From positions 1-37,659 of the forward strand of contig CAMCQG010000010.1 in assembly GCA_945876965.1 (NCBI GenBank): a stretch of 37,659 bases of DNA, given 5' to 3'. This document shows positions 25,919-34,223 of this stretch, in pieces (position 1 is the stretch's first letter; each line of letters opens with the position of its first letter). The position numbers and the translations under genes are program-made. This stretch comes from Rickettsia typhi (GTDB lineage Bacteria; Pseudomonadota; Alphaproteobacteria; Rickettsiales; Deianiraeaceae). The notes beneath the pieces are model-generated. The model had not been told where the DNA came from. It worked only from the letters and a program-made list of their open reading frames with translations, and did no database searches.

Positions 25919-27400
25919 TTTTATTATATTGTCAAATAAATCTATATTATCAATATTGTGTGTTATAATTATAACAGTTTTTTGGTTTGTATATTTATTT
26001 ATTGCTTGCCAAACAAGATTACGATTTTTTTCATCGAGAGCTGATGTTGGTTCGTCAAAAATAAATAATTGTGCATTTTTTAACAAGGTTCTTGCTATAT
26101 TTATACGCTGTTTTTCACCTACGGATAATTGATTTGTTTGGTATTTAGCTAAATGTTCCAAGTTTAAATCTTGCAATATTTCTATATATTTTTTGTTATC
26201 AAATTTTTGTCCATAAAAAATATTTTCTGCAACAGATAAATCAAAAAGATCAGTATTTTGTAGGCATAAACTTGTCATTTCACGCCATTTAATAATATTT
26301 ATATTTTTTATTGAAACATTATCTATTATAACATCTTCGTTTTTTATATTTAAAAAACCTAAAATTAAATCTACAATTGTGCTTTTTCCTATACCAGACT
26401 TACCAACTATTGCATTTTTTTGACCATGTAAAATATTTATATTTTTTACAAAAATATTTATATTTTGTGGTACAAATCCTTCATTTTTTTCACATTCTAA
26501 TGCTAATATTTCACTGATTCTATTTTTACTGGCAATAAAAATTGCCCTATCTGTTTTAAAGTTTGATATTCCAATAAGTGATGAAATTATAATAATCATA
26601 TACATTAAAAACGACGAAAATTGTCCGGCTGTTAAGGTTTTTTCAACAACAAAAGATGCCCCAAAAAATGTAGAAAATGCAGCACACAATAACGCAATCA
26701 GCAACACAAATCCAATCATCGCAGATCTATATAAATGTTTTTGTTTTACAGCTTTTTCTAATTCAATTTTTTTATCAAAAACAGAATTTACATCTTCAAT
26801 ATTAAATATATTTACTAGCTTTTTCATTAAAATACCTTGTAGTAAATGCGCTACAATTGCAAAATTTATTTCGGTTGTCAATTTATTATACTTTTTTACA
26901 AGCGGCAAAAAACATAAAACTGTAAGTAATATAGAAAATGCAGTAAAAACAAGGCAAAAAAATAAAAAAATTGATATATTCGCCAAAAAAATAATTCCAA
27001 CACAAAACATTATTATATTTCTAGCAAAATACGAAATTTGTGTAGCAAAAAAATTTTTAAATTTAGCAATATCATCAATAAAAACATGATTTATATTTAA
27101 AAAGTTAACCTGCTTTGCTTTAATAATATGGTCATAAAGTTGCAAGGTTAAATCGTTACCAATTTTTTCGGCTATAATATTTGAATAAAAAGACCTGATA
27201 AAAGAAAAAAAAGCAAAAAAAACAGATAAAAAAATCATCAAACAAGTGTAGTACTTTATTTGTGATAAATCTCCAGTTTTTATACCATAATCTATCAATC
27301 TTTGAACAACTTTACCAAAACTTAAACCTATCAAAGCAATACAAAATGCGGCAACTACAGAAATTGCTAAATCTTTTTTATATTTTTTGATAATTTGCAC
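25910..27400 (-). CDS. ABC exporter with fused membrane and ATPase domains
   Basis: The 496-residue half-transporter has a membrane domain with about six segments (residues 10-285; SFGKVVQRLIDYGI at 27-40 resembles the ABCB/MsbA-like branch of alphaproteobacteria) and a C-terminal ATPase. Seen are Walker A GKSGIGKST (333-341), the signature LSVGEKQR (425-432, Val for the usual Gly), Walker B LFIFDEPTSALD (445-456) and the switch ITH. It is about 80 residues shorter than typical MsbA because the linker and the C-terminal end are cut back. The start is GTG at 27400, 5 bp after grpE; the next Met lies beyond the first membrane segment. Substrate unknown; lipid or drug export is possible. Confidence 0.85.
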   Translation of the reverse strand: MQIIKKYKKDLAISVVAAFCIALIGLSFGKVVQRLIDYGIKTGDLSQIKYYTCLMIFLSVFFAFFSFIRSFYSNIIAEKIGNDLTLQLYDHIIKAKQVNFLNINHVFIDDIAKFKNFFATQISYFARNIIMFCVGIIFLANISIFLFFCLVFTAFSILLTVLCFLPLVKKYNKLTTEINFAIVAHLLQGILMKKLVNIFNIEDVNSVFDKKIELEKAVKQKHLYRSAMIGFVLLIALLCAAFSTFFGASFVVEKTLTAGQFSSFLMYMIIIISSLIGISNFKTDRAIFIASKNRISEILALECEKNEGFVPQNINIFVKNINILHGQKNAIVGKSGIGKSTIVDLILGFLNIKNEDVIIDNVSIKNINIIKWREMTSLCLQNTDLFDLSVAENIFYGQKFDNKKYIEILQDLNLEHLAKYQTNQLSVGEKQRINIARTLLKNAQLFIFDEPTSALDEKNRNLVWQAINKYTNQKTVIIITHNIDNIDLFDNIIKLD

Positions 27401-27405
27401 AATTT

Positions 27406-27945
27406 TTACGAACTAACAACAACAATTGCTGGCCTTAAAACTCTACCATGTAGTGAATAACCGGCTTTTAAAACCTGCAAAACCATTCCAGATTCAGCTT
27501 TCTCGTCTTTAACTTGAGAAACAGCTTGATGAAAATTATGATCAAACTTTTCTCCAACTGGATAAATTCTGTGCATTCCATGTTTTTCAAAGGCCTTTAA
27601 AAACTCAGATTTGGTCATATCTACACCTTGATGCAAGCTTTTAAAGTGTTCGTTGCTGCTTTCTTTTTGATCATCAGGTATGTTATCTAGTGCCAAGAAC
27701 AAAACTTCAATTGGATCAATTAATTCTGATGCAAATTTAGAAATTGCATGCTTTACCATATCCGCAGTTTCGTTTTTTAATCTACGCACTATATTTTGAT
27801 TTTCTGCGATTGCACGCAAATTTTGATCTGTTAATTCTGCAATTTTTGCTTGCAAAATATCAACCTCAGAAAGTTTTTGATCTTTTATTTCCTCGTTTTC
27901 AACATTTGGTTGTTCATTTTTTATTTCTTCGTTTTCACTATTCAT
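27406..27945 (-). CDS. grpE: nucleotide exchange factor GrpE
   Basis: GrpE releases ADP from DnaK. The 179-residue protein has an acidic, repetitive N-terminus (NEEIKNEQ repeated), a long coiled coil (VDILQAKIAELTDQ to about residue 80, with RRLKNETAD), and the C-terminal beta domain with HGMHRIYPVGEKFDHNFHQAV and GYSLHGRVLRPAIVVVS. ATG 27945 is preferred to the TTG two codons upstream. It sits between cysS and the ABC exporter gene on the same strand; dnaK is not in the window. Confidence 0.95.
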   Translation of the reverse strand: MNSENEEIKNEQPNVENEEIKDQKLSEVDILQAKIAELTDQNLRAIAENQNIVRRLKNETADMVKHAISKFASELIDPIEVLFLALDNIPDDQKESSNEHFKSLHQGVDMTKSEFLKAFEKHGMHRIYPVGEKFDHNFHQAVSQVKDEKAESGMVLQVLKAGYSLHGRVLRPAIVVVSS

Positions 27946-27995
27946 ATGCAATCAGATTAATATAATAAAAAATATTTTAATTATATTAATAAAAG

Positions 27996-29348
27996 TCAAC
28001 TTTTTATTTTAACAATTTTAAACAAACCATCATGCATATCTTCTATTTCATATCCATTGTCTATAATATTTTGCCTTATTTTATCAGCCTCAATATAATT
28101 TTTATCAATTTTTGCTTGTTTGCGTTGCAATGCTAATTTTATAATTTTTTCTGGCACAATATCCTGTGATTTTACCATATTAAATATTCCAATTAATTGC
28201 CCCATAGCATAAAACTGACCAGCTAATTTTTGTTTGCTTTCAAGATGATTCGTATCCCGAATATCCTTAAAATAACTAAACATCAATGCCGTATATTTTG
28301 CCATATTAAAATCGTCATCTAGGCAATCTATTGCATTTTGAGGAATTACCTCATTTTTATCATATGTAATATCTTCTAAAATATGATAAAATTTTTCTAA
28401 ACTTTGCTTAGAATTTTCAAGCAAATTATGTGTAAAATCAATTGGTTTGCGATAATGTGTCGAAAGCAGAGCAAAACGAATAACCTCTCCGTCAAAATTC
28501 TGTTCACGCAATGTTTCACAGGTGGTAAAATTATCCAGTGATTTACTCATTTTTTCACCATTAACAGTTAAAAAACCATTATGAATCCAATATGTTGCAA
28601 AATTAGATCCCGCAAAAGCACATTTACTTTGTGCAATTTCGTTTTCGTGATGAGGAAACTGCAAATCTGCACCACCTCCATGGATATCAAAATTTTCACC
28701 CAAATATTTAATCGACATCGCCGAACATTCAATATGCCAACCCGGCCTTCCATATCCATATTTTGTATTCCATCCCATCTCATTTAAAGGAACCGGCTTC
28801 CATAAAACAAAATCACATTCGTGCCTTTTATAACTTTCAACGGCAATTCGGCTACCAGCAATCATTTCATCAATTTTACGATTTGATAATTCGCCATATT
28901 TTTGATATTTTTCAACAGCAAATAACACATGTCCTTGGCTAATATATGCAAAACCTCGGTCAGCCAAATTATCAATAATCTCTATCATTTTATCAATTTC
29001 TTCTGTGGCCTTTGGCTCAATATCTGGCAATAAACAGCCCAAATATAGCGAATCTTCGTGAAATTGTGCGGTAATTTTTTGTGTTAAATCAAGCGGATTA
29101 CAACCAATTTTAGTTGCAGCATTTAAAATTTTATCATCAACATCTGTTATGTTTCTAACATATCTAACTTTTGGATATTTATGCTTTAAAAACCTATAAA
29201 TAACATCATAAACCACAACACTTCTCATATTGCCAATGTGCGGCCTAGAATAAACAGTTGGACCACAAACATACATTTTGATATCCATATTATCTATTGG
29301 AATAAATTCCTCTTTTTGTCCTGTTAGTGTATTAAAAATCTTTATCAT
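27996..29348 (-). CDS. cysS: cysteinyl-tRNA synthetase
   Basis: CysS charges tRNA-Cys, whose gene is at 10282. The 450-residue protein has the class I motifs HIGN (37-40) and KMSKS (266-270) and the zinc ligands Cys28 (in MYVCGPTVY), Cys208 (WHIECSAM), with His and Glu in FPHHENE (231-237). The C-terminal helical domain ends with NGYEIEDMHDG. The length is normal. The Abi-like gene ends 2 bp upstream of its ATG, so both could be on one transcript. Confidence 0.97.
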   Translation of the reverse strand: MIKIFNTLTGQKEEFIPIDNMDIKMYVCGPTVYSRPHIGNMRSVVVYDVIYRFLKHKYPKVRYVRNITDVDDKILNAATKIGCNPLDLTQKITAQFHEDSLYLGCLLPDIEPKATEEIDKMIEIIDNLADRGFAYISQGHVLFAVEKYQKYGELSNRKIDEMIAGSRIAVESYKRHECDFVLWKPVPLNEMGWNTKYGYGRPGWHIECSAMSIKYLGENFDIHGGGADLQFPHHENEIAQSKCAFAGSNFATYWIHNGFLTVNGEKMSKSLDNFTTCETLREQNFDGEVIRFALLSTHYRKPIDFTHNLLENSKQSLEKFYHILEDITYDKNEVIPQNAIDCLDDDFNMAKYTALMFSYFKDIRDTNHLESKQKLAGQFYAMGQLIGIFNMVKSQDIVPEKIIKLALQRKQAKIDKNYIEADKIRQNIIDNGYEIEDMHDGLFKIVKIKS

Positions 29349-29350
29349 AT

Positions 29351-29887
29351 TTATTCTGTCTCAAATTCTTTATGATCTGTTGCTAAAATATAAGGATTAC
29401 GACCAAATAAACCATCGCACGATAATCCGTAAATATATTTATCTATAATTTTAATTGATTCTTGAAAATCTAAACTTTTATGTAAAAGCTCCATATTATA
29501 ATCAAAATGAAAGATATTATTTCTAAATTTACGAATTCCATCCAAATCATGAAATATTTTTTTTAAAGATAAATCATATTTTTTAAAACCGGGAAATATT
29601 TGTTTAATATCCACTCTACCACTAATATACAAACTATCATGAAATTTGCCACTGAACAATTTAACCCAAAAACCCATAGTAACTTTATCTTTTTGATAAA
29701 TAGATTGAAATAATTGCCAATCATTACCAAAAGTTTTTATAAAAGCATTTTCAATATTGTGCTGTAAAAAACTTTCTAGCAAATATAACTTAGCATATGC
29801 CTTGCTGCATACAGTTATATCGCCCAAAAAATATTTTTTATACTCATATTCTTCAAATTTTGCCTTATAAAAATTTAATTTTTTCAT
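29351..29887 (-). CDS. Abi-like protein with a HEPN-type R-X4-H motif
   Basis: The 178-residue protein resembles the Abi (abortive infection) family: TMGFWVKLF (70-78), a GRV...IFPGF segment and DGIRKFRNNIFHFDY (116-130). The latter contains R122-X4-H127, the ribonuclease motif of HEPN domains. Abi-family HEPN proteins are thought to cleave RNA during phage attack or as toxins. No antitoxin is obvious next to it; downstream is cysS. The frame is open to 29920, but that start lies within the -35 box of a good promoter, so ATG 29887 is preferred. Identity as Abi is from motif pattern only. Confidence 0.6.
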   Translation of the reverse strand: MKKLNFYKAKFEEYEYKKYFLGDITVCSKAYAKLYLLESFLQHNIENAFIKTFGNDWQLFQSIYQKDKVTMGFWVKLFSGKFHDSLYISGRVDIKQIFPGFKKYDLSLKKIFHDLDGIRKFRNNIFHFDYNMELLHKSLDFQESIKIIDKYIYGLSCDGLFGRNPYILATDHKEFETE

Positions 29888-29891
29888 ATAT

Positions 29892-29920
29892 ATTATAAAA
29901 TCATAATAAACCATTGACAA
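29892..29920 (-). promoter_or_regulatory. promoter of the Abi-like gene
   Basis: On the minus strand TTGTCA (29920-29915) and a perfect TATAAT (29897-29892) are 17 bp apart. The -10 box ends 4 bp before ATG 29887, so the transcript would be nearly or wholly leaderless. The same seven bases TTGACAA also supply the plus-strand -35 box at 29914-29919. Confidence 0.5.
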
Positions 29921-29942
29921 TTAATTTTATTAAAGTCAAAAT
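29914..29942 (+). promoter_or_regulatory. possible promoter of the SRP-RNA-like element
   Basis: A perfect TTGACA (29914-29919) and CAAAAT (29937-29942, 4 of 6 consensus positions) are 17 bp apart on the plus strand. The expected start, about 29949, falls at the first base pair of the rod structure at 29952. Confidence 0.45.
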
Positions 29943-29949
29943 AAATTTG

Positions 29950-30030
29950 TCGCCCTGTGGGTTCTCCTGCTTTGCCTATTTTTCATTCTAGATGAATTAT
30001 TGGCGTATGGCAGTGTTACGTGCAGGGCTT
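29950..30030 (+). ncRNA. SRP-RNA-like structured element lacking the tetraloop domain
   Basis: The segment is visibly richer in GC than its surroundings and folds into a rod: GCCCTG (29952-29957) with CAGGGC (30023-30028), CTGC (29967-29970) with GCAG (30010-30013), GCC (29974-29976) with GGC (30002-30004), and an apical TTCAT/ATGAA hairpin (29982-29996). The 5' arm TGTGGGTTCTCCTGC and the 3' arm with GTGTTACGTGCAGGGC resemble the two arms of bacterial 4.5S RNA, in the right order and spacing. The conserved domain IV (GGAAGGAAGCAGCC) that binds Ffh is absent; an AT-rich hairpin stands in its place. It may be a degenerate ffs copy, another small RNA, or a palindromic repeat. It starts 4 bp past the GT10 stop, so a 3' structure of that gene is also possible. 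Confidence 0.45.
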
Positions 30031-30032
30031 GA

Positions 30033-31076
30033 CTAATCATTTGCTAAATTATTATTTATTTTTATCTTCAAAAATATATATTTTTCATATTTTGCAATCA
30101 ATTGTTTTTGCTTATAAGCAAAAGTTTGTTCTTCTTTTACAATCAAGCGTTCGTTCCAAATTTTACAATATAAATCATCGTCTTTATCAACCTTTTTGAT
30201 ATATTCAACAAGAGCATCTTGATCTGCAAAATCTTTTTCATAAATAACCGCTTTTTTGTTCACATCCTTATAATAAGAAGGGCTACCATAATAAATCGGA
30301 ACGCTTCCCGAAAAATAAGCCTGAGGCAATTTTTCTGTTAAATAGCCATCTTTTGCTCTGCTTTCATAGCTAATAACAAATTTACAATTTTCAAGCCAAT
30401 CCGCGGTTTCTCCATATGGCACAACATAATTGATATTATTCATGTATTTACCTCCACTTGCCACAAATTTATATTTTGATAATTTTTCAAATATACTTTT
30501 ACGAGCCGCAATGCCGTCACCAAAAGTTGTATGATTATTGTCACCTCTCGCTTTTGCTGACCCATTGCGATATAAAAAACAGGCAAAATATTTTTTCTTT
30601 TTTGGCTCACATTTGCCGCGTTTATAATCAAGGTTAAGTTTATCGCTAAAAACCTCAACATAAAAAGGATATCTCAAATAATTTTCGTCATCTAAATAAT
30701 CAAACCCCAAAGATAAATCCCATTTTTTTGTATCTGGAGTATTTGGCTCGCCAGTAAAATAAACACTAACGCTGTTTCTTGCAACAAAAGAACGCAACCA
30801 CTCCATTTTATGGCTACCTGGACCCACAAAAATAATATCAATTTTGTTCCAAAGACTACTCCAAACCCCTTCTTTAACATCAGCTATTTTGTTGCTGTAT
30901 CTATCCATAACAGGCTTTGAATAGTTTGCTTTATGTATATGGTTTGTCAAATTTGTATAAGTAGAAACATACAATAGATCGTGATTTCTGTTATTATAAC
31001 TAAAAGAGGAATATCCGTAGACCAATACAAATAAAACTAATAGATATTTTATAATCTTTTTAATGTAATATTGCAT
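30033..31076 (-). CDS. GT10-family (alpha-1,3-fucosyltransferase-like) glycosyltransferase
   Basis: The 347-residue protein matches the bacterial FucT pattern: VYFTGEPNTP (105-114), LSLGFDYLDDENYLRYPFY (121-139), FACFLYRNG (164-172), the acceptor/donor block ISYESRAKDGYLTEKL (235-250) and AYFSGSVPIYYGSP (253-266). In H. pylori such enzymes transfer fucose from GDP-fucose to make Lewis-type LPS antigens. Unusually, a membrane segment (about 8-24) follows a KKIIK start, so it is either an N-terminal anchor or a signal peptide. The start overlaps the sdhD stop by 17 bp. The sugar is not proven; no GDP-fucose synthesis genes are in the window. Confidence 0.8.
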   Translation of the reverse strand: MQYYIKKIIKYLLVLFVLVYGYSSFSYNNRNHDLLYVSTYTNLTNHIHKANYSKPVMDRYSNKIADVKEGVWSSLWNKIDIIFVGPGSHKMEWLRSFVARNSVSVYFTGEPNTPDTKKWDLSLGFDYLDDENYLRYPFYVEVFSDKLNLDYKRGKCEPKKKKYFACFLYRNGSAKARGDNNHTTFGDGIAARKSIFEKLSKYKFVASGGKYMNNINYVVPYGETADWLENCKFVISYESRAKDGYLTEKLPQAYFSGSVPIYYGSPSYYKDVNKKAVIYEKDFADQDALVEYIKKVDKDDDLYCKIWNERLIVKEEQTFAYKQKQLIAKYEKYIFLKIKINNNLAND

Positions 31077-31416
31077 ATTTTATATTCAAGGTAATTACTG
31101 TAAGAGAAAAAATGCCAATCATAAAAAATGACAACAAAAACACACAATTTATCATAATTTTTCGCCAAATTACGCTATGCACATAATCTTCTAAAATTAT
31201 TTTCATTCCAATTGCTCCGTGATAAAAAACTGCAACCGAAATCATGATAAAAAATACCGCCCAAAATGGCGAAATAATAGCTTTAAAAAATAGCTCCAAC
31301 GGCCTAATATGCCTTATAGAAAATGCAACAGCCCCAAAGCAAAGTAATGATGTAAAAACCATCATAACAGCCGTTAACCTTTGATCCCACCACTCATTTG
31401 ACGCTTTATGTGACAT
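31060..31416 (-). CDS. sdhD: succinate dehydrogenase membrane anchor subunit SdhD
   Basis: SdhD with SdhC anchors complex II and helps bind heme and ubiquinone. The 118-residue protein has three membrane segments and the family motif FYHGAIGMKIILEDYVHS (64-81), with His66 as the likely heme ligand and Asp77-Tyr78 near the quinone site. An early WWDQRLTA is also typical. sdhC, sdhA and sdhB are not adjacent: the upstream gene is a DUF262 protein (2 bp gap) and the downstream one a GT10 enzyme (overlap). Confidence 0.85.
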   Translation of the reverse strand: MSHKASNEWWDQRLTAVMMVFTSLLCFGAVAFSIRHIRPLELFFKAIISPFWAVFFIMISVAVFYHGAIGMKIILEDYVHSVIWRKIMINCVFLLSFFMIGIFSLTVITLNIKYAILH

Positions 31417-31418
31417 AA

Positions 31419-33086
31419 TTATTTATTATTATTTAATATGTTTTTAATTTTTTCTATAATATCAAAATGTCTTTGATCCAGATTAAATAAATTATTTTGG
31501 TTGTATTTTTTTATGTTTATTGTTTCTGAAAAAGCATGTTTATCACCTGATAATTTTTTATATTTTTCTTTGTCAAACGTACACTCATAAAACTTTATTT
31601 TATCTATAAATTTTATATTACTGGCAATAATATTATATATTGCTGGTAATAATGTTAAGTTTCCTATACAATTCAATTTAGACTCTTTGTAATCCTCATC
31701 AAAATTATCCCAATCCGATGATTTATCTGCATATATATGGTCTAAATGTAATAAATTATTACTATATCTTGATGTAGAAGTATCGCCATTATAATGCAAC
31801 ATTAATAATGCCATTTTAGCCCACCTATCAGCATCTTCATTGGAACATCGATTAAAATCTTCATCTACTTTTTTTCCATTGAAAATATCCTTCATGGCAA
31901 TCATAATTTTTTCTAAATTGTTTTCATTTTTAATTACCCTTAGTAAACTAGATGTTTTTGATCTCATGTTATCAACAGTATATTCACATATAGCAGATTT
32001 AACCATATAATTATGTAGTATTTTTTTTAACAAATTAAAACTAGTATCATCGTTTTTAAATTGTAATTTTAAAGTTATCAATATCGATCTCCAATAATTT
32101 TTTTGACCAAGTAACTTCATAACATAAATATATTTACATGTTTCAGTTTCTAAATCTTTTAATATTTCGTATATTTCATTAATTTCTAACTCCATTTGCT
32201 GGCCATCACGCTTTATATTATCTGTGGAGCCTGATATATACTCATTAAATTTAGATTTTAATTGCTTGTTCCGTTCTTCGTGTGTTTTTACCAATATAAA
32301 CAATGAAAAAAATTCATCCATGCTTGAATATCCAATACTTTTTATAAAATTATTAATTTCTTGAAATTTTTGATCAAAAGATACCCTATCTTTATCTTTT
32401 AATTCTAACATTAATTTACTTTTTATAATATCCGATGTGGACAGATCTTTCCCTGTTCCATTTACTGTATAAAAAATATCAATTCCAATATCAGCATTTT
32501 TACATCTAATTACCAAAACAGAAATATATTTTCTAATGTACTCAACAAACAATCTTAATTTGTGTATATCATTCATTTGTGAAATTAAATGTGCAATAAT
32601 AAATTTTGCATTTAAATATAGATAATTTGAAATATTCTTTTTTGGCCTATTTAAACATTCATCGAATGAATCTCCAAAAGATTTTTTTAAATCATAATCA
32701 TTCGTATATTTTTTTATTCTAATTCTACTATATCTATCTAAACTTGATTCGTATAAATATTGTTCCAAGTAATGAATATCAGCATTAATGTTGGTTATAT
32801 TGTTTATATTATCATAAAAATACGATCTTATAACTTCAAAAATCAATAACATTGTTGTTAAACGTTGTTGTCCATCAATAACTAAATTTTCTTCTGTTAG
32901 TATTAAAAAACCTAAAAAATAATCTTTTGGATCTGATATATTTTTTTCATAACTTTCCAGCATATCATTCCATAGGCTTTCTATTTCTTCTTTTCCCCAA
33001 GAATATGACCGTTGATAAGCAGGAATTTCATATATTTCTTCGCCTTGCAATAACCTTGTTAATCTTGTATTTATTGTATCAAACAT
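31419..33086 (-). CDS. DUF262/DUF1524 (GmrSD-like) protein
   Basis: The 555-residue protein has an N-terminal DUF262 (ParB/Srx-like) domain with IPAYQRSYSW (21-30), GFLIL (59-63) and VIDGQQRLTT (69-78). Its C-terminal DUF1524 HNH-type nuclease region has HLDHIYADKS (447-456) and NCIGNLTLLP...ASN (472-490). The single-chain S+D layout matches GmrSD-type type IV restriction enzymes, in which DUF262 hydrolyses NTP and DUF1524 cuts modified DNA. The key DGQQR and DHI/N residues are kept. The frame is open to TTG 33101, but ATG 33086, one base after the rseP stop, is preferred. It sits alone between rseP and sdhD with no methylase or other defence gene. Confidence 0.85.
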   Translation of the reverse strand: MFDTINTRLTRLLQGEEIYEIPAYQRSYSWGKEEIESLWNDMLESYEKNISDPKDYFLGFLILTEENLVIDGQQRLTTMLLIFEVIRSYFYDNINNITNINADIHYLEQYLYESSLDRYSRIRIKKYTNDYDLKKSFGDSFDECLNRPKKNISNYLYLNAKFIIAHLISQMNDIHKLRLFVEYIRKYISVLVIRCKNADIGIDIFYTVNGTGKDLSTSDIIKSKLMLELKDKDRVSFDQKFQEINNFIKSIGYSSMDEFFSLFILVKTHEERNKQLKSKFNEYISGSTDNIKRDGQQMELEINEIYEILKDLETETCKYIYVMKLLGQKNYWRSILITLKLQFKNDDTSFNLLKKILHNYMVKSAICEYTVDNMRSKTSSLLRVIKNENNLEKIMIAMKDIFNGKKVDEDFNRCSNEDADRWAKMALLMLHYNGDTSTSRYSNNLLHLDHIYADKSSDWDNFDEDYKESKLNCIGNLTLLPAIYNIIASNIKFIDKIKFYECTFDKEKYKKLSGDKHAFSETINIKKYNQNNLFNLDQRHFDIIEKIKNILNNNK

Positions 33087-33087
33087 A

Positions 33088-34158
33088 CTAAAATATCCCA
33101 ATTAAATCGTTAATAAGAGTAAATGCCATAAGTCCACCCAAAATTGCCATACCAATATAAAGCAGAATTTTATATATAAACTGAGGAATTGGTCGCCCTA
33201 CCAACCCTTCTACCATATAAAAAAATAAATGCCCACCATCAAGCAAAGGTATCGGCAAAAGATTCATTAACCCAAGGTTAACCGATATAAATGCACTAAA
33301 TAAAATAATTCCAACAATACCCATTTGTGTTGCCGATGCAGAACTTGTTGCAATTTTTATAGGCCCCCCAAGCTCACGAGGGCTACGATGACCTGTTATA
33401 ATTTGCTTTAACGCACGCAACGAAATTGCCGAAATATTATATGATTCCGATATGCCATATTTTATTCCATCGAGAAATGATTTAGTTTGAATTTCGGTTT
33501 TAACACCAGATATTCCAATAGTTTTTGATTTTTTGCCAGTCGTTGCATCAACTTTATTTTTAATATTAAGAGAAATAATCTTATTGTTTCTAATAATATT
33601 CATCTGTATTTCTGGATTAACAGAAAGCATAATTTCTTGCCCAATACGACCAAAACTATTAACTTTTCTGCCATTTATTTCAAAAATTTCATCTCCAATT
33701 CTTAAACCAGCAGTATATGCCGATCCATCCAATAAAACATTACCAACGACATTTGGTGAAATAGAAACCCCATTAAAACAAGCTACAAAAGCGTATAAAA
33801 AAATAGCTAAAATATAATTAAAAGCAGGCCCCGCAACAACAATTGCAAATTTTTGTTTTAAATTTTTATTATAAAATGCTTGGCTATCATTTTTATCAAT
33901 TTTTGCCAAATCCACAGCATTCATACTAGCTGGATTTTCATCGCCATGCATTTTAACATAGCCACCAAGAGGCCATAATCTCAGTTGCCAATCTGTTCCG
34001 TGCGAATCTTTAACAGAAAATAATTTATAGCCAAAACCCATTGCAAACTCTACAACTTTTACACCACAAGCTCTCGCTATAATATAGTGCCCGAATTCAT
34101 GAACAATAACAACCAAAGATATAACTGCAATAAAACAAAATGCTTGGTATAAAATCAT
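33088..34158 (-). CDS. rseP: site-2 protease RseP (M50 family)
   Basis: RseP cuts membrane-embedded substrates such as anti-sigma factors and signal-peptide remnants. The 356-residue protein has the zinc motif HEFGH (20-24) in the first membrane segment, one PDZ domain (about 125-200, with GSAYTAGLRIGDEIFEINGRKV) and the late NLLPIPLLDGGHLFF motif with the third zinc ligand Asp. One PDZ instead of the two of E. coli is common in alphaproteobacteria. Neighbours dxr and bamA, common elsewhere, are absent; VirB8 lies 65 bp upstream. Confidence 0.95.
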   Translation of the reverse strand: MILYQAFCFIAVISLVVIVHEFGHYIIARACGVKVVEFAMGFGYKLFSVKDSHGTDWQLRLWPLGGYVKMHGDENPASMNAVDLAKIDKNDSQAFYNKNLKQKFAIVVAGPAFNYILAIFLYAFVACFNGVSISPNVVGNVLLDGSAYTAGLRIGDEIFEINGRKVNSFGRIGQEIMLSVNPEIQMNIIRNNKIISLNIKNKVDATTGKKSKTIGISGVKTEIQTKSFLDGIKYGISESYNISAISLRALKQIITGHRSPRELGGPIKIATSSASATQMGIVGIILFSAFISVNLGLMNLLPIPLLDGGHLFFYMVEGLVGRPIPQFIYKILLYIGMAILGGLMAFTLINDLIGIF

Positions 34159-34223
34159 ATAACTATAAAAAATTTATCATAAAAAAAAGATAATAATTAT
34201 TTATTTAATAATCAAGTCATTTT

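Noticed and set aside
29888..29920. upstream start of the Abi-like gene at 29920
   Set aside because: Those codons contain the -35 and -10 boxes of the gene's own promoter; ATG 29887 fits better.
29952..30028. tRNA or simple intrinsic terminator
   Set aside because: It has no T loop or anticodon arm. The long rod with internal loops and no T-run after it does not fit an intrinsic terminator well.
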